Below, one piece after another: positions 44,651 to 54,539 of a stretch of DNA of 64,000 nucleotides. How positions within the stretch are numbered: position 1 is the stretch's first letter; each line of letters begins with the position of its first letter. The translations under genes and the position numbers were made by a program. Source of the DNA: Strigamia acuminata (Eukaryota > Arthropoda > Chilopoda > Geophilomorpha > Linotaeniidae); assembly GCA_949358305.1 (NCBI GenBank), contig OX442316.1, positions 18,414,001-18,478,000 of the forward strand, in the 5' to 3' direction. The notes below the pieces were generated by a model that was given only the letters and a program-made list of their open reading frames with translations, was not told the origin of the DNA and searched no databases.

Positions 44651-45604
44651 GCCTGTAGATTTTCAAATCAGCAAATTAAATCACAAGATTTGCCGATTTG
44701 CAATGAGGTTTAAATCTAAGTTTGGTTGACTTGCAGTAAATTCTTAGGTTTTTACAGCTGATTAGCAAATTAGCTGATTAAAGCTGATTTATTTTCAGCT
44801 GATTTGCTGAATTTTCAGCTAATTTGCAGATTTTTCAGCTGATTTGCTAGATTTACAGATGATTTGCTGGATTTTCAATTGATTTGCTGGATTTTCAATT
44901 GATTTGCTGGATTTTCAATTGATTTGCTGGATTTTCAATTGATTTGCTGGATTTTCAATTGATTTGCTGGATTTTCAATTGATTTGCTGGATTTTCAATT
45001 GATTTGCTGGATTTTCAATTGATTTGCTGAATTTTCAATTGATTTGCTGGATTTTCAATTGATTTGCTGGATTTTCAATTGATTTGCTGGATTTTCAATT
45101 GATTTGCTGGATTTTCAATTGATTTGCTGGATTTTCAATTGATTTGCTGGATTTTCAATTGATTTGCTGGATTTTCAATTGATTTGCTGGATTTTCAATT
45201 GATTTGCTGGATTTACAGCTAATTTGTTGAATTTCAGCTGATTTGCTAGATTTACAGCTGATTTGCTGGATTTGCAGTTGGTTTGCTGGAATTGCAGTTG
45301 GTTTGCTGGAATTGCAGTTGGTTTACTGAATTTACAGTTAATTTGTTGAATTTACAGTTGATTTGATGAATTTATGTTGATTTGCTGGACGAACAGCTGA
45401 TTTGCAATCACAGAGCGGGTGATTTGAAGAGTTTTATCATGAGAACGGGATTTTTGTAAATATTATGGCATAAGTTTTGAGTGCCGATCGGTTCACATGA
45501 CCTCTTAAAGAAAAGTAAATCAAGTGTTAGGTTTTCGTGTTAATGCTTGTGCCCTTGTGCTACAGAATATCTTGTTAGCAAATAGTGCTAATCTCGTAAT
45601 GTGT
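44651..45604. repeat. Tandem duplication, copy 1 (954 bp)
   Basis: Starts GCCTGTAGATTTTC and ends CTCGTAATGTGT. Reading base by base I see no difference from copy 2 except array length. It contains a 20-bp satellite of 17 units at 44861-45200, flanked by degenerate AGCTGATTTGCT-like units on both sides. Confidence 0.97.
44861..45200. repeat. 20-bp satellite, 17 units
   Basis: Unit GATTTGCTGGATTTTCAATT, perfect except for a GCTGAATT variant in unit 9 (45021-45040). Confidence 0.97.
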
Positions 45605-46578
45605 GCCTGTAGATTTTCAAATCAGCAAATTAAATCACAAGATTTGCCGATTTGCAATGAGGTTTAAATCTAAGTTTGGTTGACTTGCAGTAAATTCTTA
45701 GGTTTTTACAGCTGATTAGCAAATTAGCTGATTAAAGCTGATTTATTTTCAGCTGATTTGCTGAATTTTCAGCTAATTTGCAGATTTTTCAGCTGATTTG
45801 CTAGATTTACAGATGATTTGCTGGATTTTCAATTGATTTGCTGGATTTTCAATTGATTTGCTGGATTTTCAATTGATTTGCTGGATTTTCAATTGATTTG
45901 CTGGATTTTCAATTGATTTGCTGGATTTTCAATTGATTTGCTGGATTTTCAATTGATTTGCTGGATTTTCAATTGATTTGCTGGATTTTCAATTGATTTG
46001 CTGGATTTTCAATTGATTTGCTGAATTTTCAATTGATTTGCTGGATTTTCAATTGATTTGCTGGATTTTCAATTGATTTGCTGGATTTTCAATTGATTTG
46101 CTGGATTTTCAATTGATTTGCTGGATTTTCAATTGATTTGCTGGATTTTCAATTGATTTGCTGGATTTTCAATTGATTTGCTGGATTTACAGCTAATTTG
46201 TTGAATTTCAGCTGATTTGCTAGATTTACAGCTGATTTGCTGGATTTGCAGTTGGTTTGCTGGAATTGCAGTTGGTTTGCTGGAATTGCAGTTGGTTTAC
46301 TGAATTTACAGTTAATTTGTTGAATTTACAGTTGATTTGATGAATTTATGTTGATTTGCTGGACGAACAGCTGATTTGCAATCACAGAGCGGGTGATTTG
46401 AAGAGTTTTATCATGAGAACGGGATTTTTGTAAATATTATGGCATAAGTTTTGAGTGCCGATCGGTTCACATGACCTCTTAAAGAAAAGTAAATCAAGTG
46501 TTAGGTTTTCGTGTTAATGCTTGTGCCCTTGTGCTACAGAATATCTTGTTAGCAAATAGTGCTAATCTCGTAATGTGT
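45605..46578. repeat. Tandem duplication, copy 2 (974 bp)
   Basis: Directly follows copy 1. Same start and end sequence. It is 20 bp longer because its satellite has one unit more. Confidence 0.97.
45815..46174. repeat. 20-bp satellite, 18 units
   Basis: Same unit as 44861-45200. The variant unit is now number 11 (46015-46034), so two units were gained before it and one lost after it relative to copy 1. Confidence 0.97.
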
Positions 46579-47528
46579 GTATGTGCCTGGAAATAGCATC
46601 GACTAAGGACGAGCTATATCTGATGAATGAAAGGTGGGTACAGCCTTTATTGGTATTCAGTACACAGATTTGTAATTTCATAAATTTGGGTTTGTTTATT
46701 CTAAGCCCGAGTTTATCTTGGAAATGAAAGAAAAATCTCGTTGAAAAACATTGCACGCCACCGTGGAGGGGAAAACATTAAGCAACAAATCACGCTTCAA
46801 ACACATTATTTATTTTGGCATTTTCGAGAAATCTGAAGAAAATGCAAATGAAATACAGTATTGTAAAATGTTGAAATGATCAGCGCCGCCCATCAATATA
46901 TTGCAGTGCTCAGTGCTGGATTTGTGTGACAAACACTAAATTTGTTTGCGATTTTTTGCGATAAGCGCGGCACGTTTGGCGGCAAATGTCTAAATCCGCC
47001 ACTGCACGGACCTCGGTGCTTTCCGCACGTAGTGACATGCAACCTTGATGCTTTGAACAGCTGAAGGAAGGAAGGCGCACTCGGCACCTTGTCGTTCAAA
47101 TCTCTGATTAGCAACAAAGTAGTTGGCGAGCCGAGAGGTTTCTCCAGACCCCACCCACTACGGATGACGAAATATTTTTTTTCTCTCTCTTCAAGACGCA
47201 CTATACTATCAACGTCTCCGGTGCCGCAACTTAAAAGCTTCGGTTCTCTTTGGTGCTCTTTGGTTCTCTCTGGTTCGGCTAAGTTGACGTATGATGCTTT
47301 ATTTACGGTTTTAGTTTGCATGTTTCGAGTTTTATGTTTTTCTTGTGTTTTTTTTTCTTTTTCTTTTTCTTTTCTCCCTCTTTGGTTTATCGAAAAATGA
47401 TGGAGCCGAGGAAAGCAATGTGAGTGGAAGTGTGGATGGTCGGGGCGCAAGATGGAAGTGAAGAGTGGCATGTTTCACTATTGGTCCCCGAAGAGACGTG
47501 TGCGCGACGGTACAGTGAAAGATGAACA
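46579..47528. other. Non-coding, with a possible degraded hAT fragment
   Basis: CAGTGCTGGATTTGTG at 46911 and AAATCCGCCACTG ending at 47004 form a weak inverted pair of hAT type. A 192-codon minus-strand frame (46893-47471) is low-complexity and unsupported. Confidence 0.35.
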
Positions 47529-47762
47529 CTAGAGAGCACCTTTGTCTCCGAGCGTATTGATCACTTGCCAATGCGGAGGTGTAGTTTCATTGCTGTCATG
47601 GAAACGAATGATTGTTGCCATCTTGCGCTCTAGTTTGCTGCGACGTGCAATTGTTTTCGCCATCAAGTTGGTTATCTCGGCGAAACGTTGACAAGCCTGT
47701 TGCTCGCTGTTGGTATGGAAACGGTGCTGGGATTCATCTGGATCCGCTATCGGTGAAATCAA
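47529..47762 (-). CDS. Exon-like ORF of unknown function
   Basis: 77 codons on the minus strand, GC-richer than the flanks, reading PDESQHRFHTNSEQQACQRF, then AEITNLMAKTIARRSKLERK, ending GDKGAL. The hydrophilic, helical-looking composition is unlike the chance frames nearby. A CGATAG acceptor could precede the CGGATCC, and a GTGATC donor could lie inside. No family recognised. Confidence 0.25.
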   Translation of the reverse strand: MISPIADPDESQHRFHTNSEQQACQRFAEITNLMAKTIARRSKLERKMATIIRFHDSNETTPPHWQVINTLGDKGAL

Positions 47763-48659
47763 TTGGAATTGGATAAGAAATGGAAAATCTTGGTTGATGG
47801 GGTTTGGATTTTTATCGATTTTTTTTCTATTGGATTCAAGTTTTGATTAAAATTAGTTCGCAAAACGTTCTTGGAAATGAAATAAAAATTTGGACGAATT
47901 TTCTTTTCATTTTTATTATTATTTTGATATTGATTTTTTAAAAAAAAATAGGTATAGGAATTGTGCTTTTTTGTGAGTTTTAGCAATTTTGAAAACGTCA
48001 TTGAATTGTTTTATGATGAGTTGACAAATATGAGCGTTTTATTGAGTTTTTCTTTTCTTCACGTTTTTTGGTGAGGGAGTTTTAATGATAGGATGCTGTA
48101 GGCTGTGCAAACACTAAGTTTGAGTGAAAGGCCACTTCAGCTTATAAAAGAAATCGATATGTGCAGAGGAAGAGGCAGCAAATTTGTGCTAAGAAGCATG
48201 CGCTGAAAATGCACTGCCATATATCTATTATTTACTTCGCTCCAGCTTGTCGATATAATGTATCTGCATTGACATAATTGGATGAAACGTTTAATAGAAG
48301 ATGATGAATGTTACGAGCGGAGAATGAATGAAATGAAAAGTTGAGGTTTTTTTTATAGAAAAATAATTATTTATTTATTTAAATAAATTTAAATATCATT
48401 AAATTTACTTATTTTTAATTTTTAGATTTTTTTTTCTCACACATTTTATGTGTAAATCTGAAATGGCGAATTAAAGCTGTAAAGCTATTAAGCCGCTGTT
48501 GACACACACGTCGTACTGTGAGTGCTTTTGCGATTCCTGATGACTTTTCTACACATAAAAATGCTAATGATTTCAGAGAAGAAAAAAAAATAAAAGATTT
48601 ATAGACTTTTTTTGCATAAAATTCTGAAATGACGTCACGGTGCTAACCATTCCTTTTAG
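47763..48659. other. Non-coding stretch
   Basis: AT-rich; no supported feature apart from the acceptor-like sequence just before 48660. Confidence 0.4.
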
Positions 48660-48723
48660 ACGCCCCGGCGTGGAGTGATCGGTGATCCGAAACTCCGAAC
48701 GTCGGATGCGAACAGTAGCGGAG
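48660..48723 (+). CDS. Orphan 64-bp exon candidate
   Basis: CCATTCCTTTTAG ends at 48659 and GTATCT starts at 48724. Between them is a GC-rich island in AT-rich sequence, open in one frame only: TPRRGVIGDPKLRTSDANSS and Gly. Size, splice sites and composition are those of a small internal exon, but no partner exon or family is recognised. Confidence 0.35.
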
Positions 48724-51511
48724 GTATCTTTAAATTTGCAGATCCGGAATTGATTTTTCTAGACTCGACAATAAATTTATTGACGTGCTCTCGCTGTGTT
48801 GGTGTTGTTTGTTTTAAAATTTAAACATGGATGTCATTAATACACCAAAGCAAATATTTGCATCGTTCAGCCGGCAGTTAATTTACCTTCAGTCGTAAAC
48901 AATGTTGTTTTGACACGCCGCAACAGCTTTAACGTTTGGATTTTATTTCGTTTCGCGTTCAAGTTTAAGTTAGTTTTGGGGAGTGGGAAGAAGAAAGTTA
49001 GTGGAACCAAGTTTAAAGTGGAAATGGGTTTATCTTTATGCACGAGTCTGGATATTATTATGGTTTTAAAGCGAGGCATTGAAGTGTATAGGGATCGGAA
49101 AGCGGAAGGATATCAAGCTGTCGGTCGGAGTAATTTTAAGGTAATAGTTTTCGTACTGCGGCGTAATTAAATAAGTTTTGGCGGGAACAAAGGTTGAGTG
49201 GAGAAATGATAAATTCACTCATTGCTGTGAATAGAAACATGGTTGCACGATGACACCAAGCCGGAGTGAAAAATGGAGCTTCTTTTCAGTGTTTAATGGG
49301 AGGAAAAGGTCACGCGATCCTTTTCTGCTCGGGCCAATATCCGTTAGTTTAACCCTGGTCGAGTAATAATAGGAGGCAATAATTCTTTGCTTCATCCCCT
49401 GCAGTAGTCTTTTGGTTTCTTAAGCTCCAATATGCTCTTTTCGGCTCTTGGGATTTGGCAGAGGATGCAATTATAAGTGAAATCAACGGATATGTGCTTA
49501 GACCAAGGTTTTAATTAACGTGACTATCAAGTTTGCCTTTTTCCTTTTGCCTTTTCTGCGGATTATTACTGGAGGAATTTTATTGAGACGCTCATTGTTG
49601 GTCGTGATTGACACCGTGTTGGTCGACCTTGTTCGGTGACTACCAGGGGGATGAGGAAGGTTAATGACATTAATGTTATGATTTTACATGTAGCATGTAA
49701 ATTAAAATTAAAATTAAATTAAAATAAAAACGTGTCTAAATCGTGTTGTTTCTACTTCAAATTCTGGGGACTTGAACTGGCCTCGGTCTCTGGATTGATT
49801 TGTGGGAATCAAATATTAAAAAAACGATAAGAAAAAAAGGCTGCAACATGGCATTATTCTAATGACGTACAACTTGGGAAGGGCAAATGACGAGAGGTCG
49901 CACCGGGTGGATCTTGGTGCCAAATTCAAACTGCGCATCACATCATCTGGAGGGACACGCACTTAACATGGCGATTGTCAAGCTTGTTGCACACAAAGGA
50001 AATAAAGCAAAAATATTTTGCTGCTACGTTTTAAATTACTTTTATTGCTGAGTTTATTCAAGGAGTGGCGTAGCTTTAGCAATATAAAAAAGGTAAGTTT
50101 CGAAAAAGGGGGTTCCATCACTGCTGTTCATGTCGGGGCGTACTGAATGCGTTTGCACGGGACGTGTTGAATTTGTTGTAGAGTCACACCCAAGGAGGTC
50201 TGCAGGAGTGTGACGTGGAAGGCAGTTAGCGTTTTCTTTGTTGTAAATGTGAATAAACAATTTGGTGAATTAACCCCAATCGGAGGAGTTTATCTCGACA
50301 GCGGATAATGTTTCACGTTGGGAACGAGAACGACCCCTGAGTCCAGGGTTATCTTTTTGCCGAAGGAAGTGCTCGCTTTGATTTTATCTCACTCGTTACG
50401 AGCCAAGCCAGTGAGGATGACCCCACGAAGGCGGATAATGAAAAGTAAACGGTTGTCTAAGACTGTGGAATTTGTCGAACGCGGTGTGGTGATGTTTATC
50501 GCCATTTTGACACGGGCCCGTGGGCTGTGCATCACCATTAGGGCCGGGAGAAGGATTCTCATTTTCCTCTCGTGCGAACGCATTAGTACTTTTGGCTGCC
50601 GAGCGTAAAACTTGGTGCACCGGCGCACAAAGGCTTGGGTTTGCCCTCAATTCATTGGGAATGAGGTGATAGCAATTACCAGCTTCCGAGAAGTGAACGT
50701 CCTTCCTTCAGCGGCTTCATCGGCTTCACCGGGTTGGCTTCACCCGCACGCACCACCATCATCTCATCTCGGCATCGCCTCTTTTCTTTTGTGCGTCACT
50801 GCTGCAACTGGAATGATGGCAGCCAGAAAAGCATACATTTTACATGAACCTCGCTGCAAAATTCATTCCGCTCTTCATTTTTTTATATTCAATGAACAGC
50901 CCAAGTGATGGTGTTAACAACAGTAACGACGGGAATATGCGGAAACTACAAAGTTTAGTTTTTTGTTTTGTTTTTAGCTGCAACTCGAGGTCGAGGCTTG
51001 TTTCTAATTTCCTATCTGTTCTTGATCGTTAATGGAAGCGTGAGTTACAAAGGATTAACGTATGGTGCCATCTGGTGGTCAGTAACACCAGCGACTATAG
51101 CGGTTATTATCCGAACTATCTTGTTTATATGGCAATATATTATTCTTGTAGTGTGGTCGTGCCACTAGGGTGGCGCCAATTTTGTTTAGTCTACTGCTAA
51201 TGTCATTTCTGTGTCTTTTACTGTGTATATGTGAAAACGTTTTAGAAATTGAAGTGAAACAGTGGAGTCGACTTTCAAGGGGCGCTTTTATACCGAGATT
51301 TAATTGTATCCAATTTCGGTCCCAGTTTTGTCTTAAAGTACTTTTTGTCTTGAATCTAATGGATAATTGATTTTAGGGATATTTTGTTGAATTTTTTTAT
51401 ATAATTATTCTTATTGGTTGAGAAGGATTACGTGATGTGTATTGAACCAATGTCAGAGGTTTTTCTAGATACAGTATAGGAATTTGATCCCCGAATTAGT
51501 AATTTGGTTTA
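48724..51511. other. Non-coding stretch
   Basis: A GC-richer block at about 50390-50830 has open frames on both strands without a recognisable domain. No supported gene. Confidence 0.35.
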
Positions 51512-51867
51512 ACAAGGGGAGAGCACCAATAAGCTATCACAGATTGTTGTAATATTAAACAAGAAGGATTGTTATATCATGCTGAATGAGACCCTAAAAT
51601 AATTTCATTCCATGAACAGACAACAATGCAAACAATGAGCTGAAAGTTGGCACTATTTTGTCTGTGTATACATCAAATCTGAGCAATCAGGCCTAGTGTA
51701 TGAATACTGTAAACAACAGTTGCTAGGTAAAAAATAGTTCCAAGATCCAAGTTCAATTTTATCATTTGAGATTCAATGATGTCATTTCCTCTTTTGATAT
51801 CACATGACATATGACATCAGAACTTTGTTCAACAACATGACTGTCTTCATGAAGACAATAATAGTTT

Positions 51868-51940
51868 GTAGTGGTGGTTCAGTGGTTAAGGCAATGGACC
51901 AGGAATCTTTCCACACAGGTTCAAATCCTGTTGGGTGTGA
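51868..51940 (+). repeat. tRNA-Ser-like SINE head (left arm)
   Basis: An A box region (TGGTTCAGTGGTTAAGG, 51875) and a B box (GGTTCAAATCC, 51918) are correctly spaced, with ATGGACCAGGAATC in the anticodon-arm position. This most resembles tRNA-Ser with a shortened variable arm. Acceptor-stem pairing is lost, so it is not a functional tRNA. A T6 run at 51956-51961 could stop Pol III. Confidence 0.75.
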
Positions 51941-52110
51941 ATATATTTACATTTATTTTTTGTTAAATTTTAGCAGTTATTTTAATGTTTGTAATTTTAT
52001 ATTTGTTTCCAGAAAATTTTAATTTGGTTAATTTTAATTTTTTAACAAATATAAAATTACAAACATTAAAATAACTGCTAAAATTTAACAAAAAATAAAT
52101 GTAAAAATTT

Positions 52111-52183
52111 TCACACCCAACAGGATTTGAACCTGTGTGGAAAGATTCCTGGTCCATTGCCTTAACCACTGAACCACCACTAC
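52111..52183 (-). repeat. tRNA-Ser-like SINE head (right arm)
   Basis: Inverted copy of the head at 51868-51940. The two internal-promoter heads point toward each other. Confidence 0.75.
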
Positions 52184-52539
52184 AAACTATTATTGTCTTC
52201 ATGAAGACAGTCATGTTGTTGAACGAAGTTCTGATGTCATATGTCATGTGATATCAAAAGAGGAAATGACATCATTGAATCTCAAATGGTAAAATTGAAC
52301 TTGGATCTTGGAACTATTTTTTACCTAGCAACTGTTGTTTACAGTATTCATACACTAGGCCTGATTGCTCAGATTTGATGTATACACAGACAAAATAGTG
52401 CCAACTTTCAGCTCATTGTTTGCATTGTTGGCTGTTCATGGAATGAAATTATTTTAGGGTCTCATTCAGCATGATATAACAATCCTTCTTGTTTAATATT
52501 ACAACAATCTGTGATAGCTTATTGGTGCTCTCCCCTTGT

Positions 52540-53333
52540 AAGTGAGTTGAAAAAGGAAAATCGGGCTGCGCGTATTTCATTCCATTTGTAGCGGTATTTG
52601 AAATTGCCGCTCCAAAGGTCCCGGTAATTGCATGAAACCATGCGTGAGACATTTGCCAACGCTTTAATTCGACACTAGGAGTTGGAGTATTTCTATTGGT
52701 TATTGAATTTAAGACTTGCAGTTTATTTATACGTTGTGAATGAGAATATGAGATGTGAGCAAAATGCAAATAAGTGGAGTGAGCCACTTTAAAAATACGG
52801 CCATCTCTCTCTCTCAATGCTCGAGTGATCATCGAAGGTTGCGCGAGTGAAATTAAAATGGATGTCATCGAGCCGGGGCCTGCACCTGACGAGTTATGGC
52901 GTTGTTTCTAATTACTGCACACGCAATTAAAATGTCTTAAAGATGAAAGTGTGTGACTGGAACTGGATTGGCGTTTGTCTCGTTCCGTTACGTGTGCATT
53001 TAAAAGGAGAAAGGAAGGGAAAAGGAAACGCGAGTCGGTCGCGCCCGCCCCGCCCATTTTTATGTTGAAACGGTTTTCTACATTTCATGGTTTGGAGTCG
53101 GGAGAGTGTCACTGGAAATGATTCTGGGACGGCAAATGAGATTTGATTTCCTCTTGCCTCACAGTAACGCGCAAAGATCGAAATTTACAACTGCGGCAAG
53201 AGAAGTTATTCCGAGGCGAGGCGAGACGCGCAATCCCCTCGAGGAATTTTTTTTATTTCTTTATTTTCTGATGGACTATTCGCGGCGAGTAAACAACGGG
53301 GGGTAGTTTGCAAAGTTGTCGTGTCCTTTAGTC
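52540..53333. other. Non-coding stretch; 3' UTR of the minus-strand exon in its last part
   Basis: TTTATT at about 53256 is AATAAA on the minus strand, roughly 75 bp after the stop at 53334, a suitable polyadenylation signal for the exon above it. Nothing else recognised. Confidence 0.4.
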
Positions 53334-53519
53334 TCAAGTCGCGTGTGTGATTTGTTGAATCAGCTGCTCATCTCCCAGACTGCGCATGGCGTGCATAAAG
53401 GATTGACCGTTCATCCTGACGTCAGCGCGCGAACCGCCTGCTCGAACGATTCGCATCAGTCGAGAAAACACGGCCAGTTGAGGCGTGATTCGGATGGGAA
53501 GCAGCTGCACTGTAGTCTC
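53334..53519 (-). CDS. Orphan terminal exon with ankyrin-repeat-like sequence
   Basis: The minus-strand frame reads LLPIRITPQLAVFSRLMRIV, then RAGGSRADVRMNGQSF, then MHAMRSLGDEQLIQQI and stops at TGA (53334-53336). The spacing of ADV-x2-NGQ-x2-MHA-x6-DEQLIQQI resembles an ankyrin repeat (ADV..NGQT.LH.A....DEELV.LL), though TPLH is changed to SFMH. Third codon positions are GC-rich, unlike the surroundings, and an AATAAA follows. An acceptor is probably at TGCAG or ACTACAG just above 53510. Upstream exons should lie at higher coordinates and were not recognised. It could also be a decayed gene remnant. Confidence 0.4.
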   Translation of the reverse strand, partial: ETTVQLLPIRITPQLAVFSRLMRIVRAGGSRADVRMNGQSFMHAMRSLGDEQLIQQITHAT

Positions 53520-54369
53520 AATCAATTGAATCAAGAGGTTGACGAATCAACAACAAAAATTGAAAAAAATTGAAATTACGTGATTTTTTTTAGAAATAAT
53601 AACAGGAAATTGCACTGACAACTTCCGTGTTTTCGTGCTGGAAAAATGGAATTTAGTGTTTGACTAATTCGCAGATTTTAATGTTAAAGCAAAGTAAATT
53701 GGCTGTAATTTTTTTTTTAAAGTGCTACTTGAAGGCTTAATGCAGCTAGTTTAATAGTTTAATACCAGGTAATGCCCCTTAATTTTAATTTAGAAGCTTC
53801 TGAGCTTTGCCATCAGATTTGTACACACAAATGTCATTCGCACACCATGAAACAATAGATACTAGCATAGGCACACGATTTTCACTAATGTGCAGCCAGA
53901 CAAAGATTATAATTAATGAACAAAGCCGTTGGCACTGCTCATAAGCAGCGGGGTCTGCAGTAATGGTGAAAGCTTTTGTAAGCTGTCAAAACTCACAAGA
54001 AATTTTGTTCTCGAACCGTACAAATGCTGTTTTTTTAGTTTGGAAAATTGGCTCCAAGTTTGATCATCTCAAAGTAATTTGAAAAAAGTTGGCTTTACTG
54101 CACTTCGCTTTAATAAACTTAATACAGTTTGTTTCAAAAGTATAAACACACCAGTTTTTTGGGGGTATTTTCAAGTTTAATTAACAAATATTTTTTTGAC
54201 CCTTCATTAGATATTTTCTAATGGCGTTTTACACCTTTTCACCAATTTTTATAAGAATTGGTTAATTAGTTCATAAATTATCACAGATTTCACATTTTTA
54301 GCCTGTTGCGAAAATATTAACAAATCATTTATATCTACTTTCATAAGAGCTGCAATGTAAAAAATTCTT

Positions 54370-54539
54370 TATAAAGAATCGCGATATAACGAATTATCGA
54401 TATAACGAATACCTAAAAATGGCTGGTTTGGTTGGCTGGCCATAGAACACCATGTTAAAAAATTTCGATATACCGAATTCTCGTTATAACGAATCGATTT
54501 TTTGGGTCCCTTGCGATTCGTGGTAAAGAGTTTTGACTG
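54370..54539. mobile_element. Degraded pogo/Tigger-like MITE
   Basis: Contains ATATAACGAATACCTAAAAA, CCATAGAACACCATGTTAAA and TCGTTATAACGAATCG, as in the copy at 38028. It ends TTTTGACTG before TA. The left terminus is damaged. Confidence 0.6.

Larger units (their letters stand above)
51512..52539. repeat. 1,028-bp near-perfect palindrome with tRNA-like head in each arm
   Basis: Left arm 51512-52007 and right arm 52044-52539 are inverted copies around a 36-bp spacer. Coordinates of matching bases sum to 104051 at the ends, at the tRNA-like heads and at the inner edge, so there are essentially no indels. About half a dozen substitutions are visible, for example TTTGTTC against TTCGTTC and GAATATATTT against GAAAATTTTT. 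No terminal target duplication is evident. Confidence 0.95.

Noticed and set aside
44861-46174. CRISPR-like array
   Set aside because: Units are contiguous 20-bp direct repeats without spacers, in an animal genome.
46893-47471. 192-codon minus-strand ORF
   Set aside because: Low-complexity Lys/Glu and Leu tracts, no domain; part overlaps a possible hAT remnant.
51868-51940. Functional tRNA-Ser gene
   Set aside because: A and B boxes are present, but the acceptor stem does not pair and the variable arm is shortened.
51804-52247. Matching ORFs on both strands (MTYDIRT...)
   Set aside because: They are the two arms of the palindrome translated through a tRNA-like SINE head, not protein genes.
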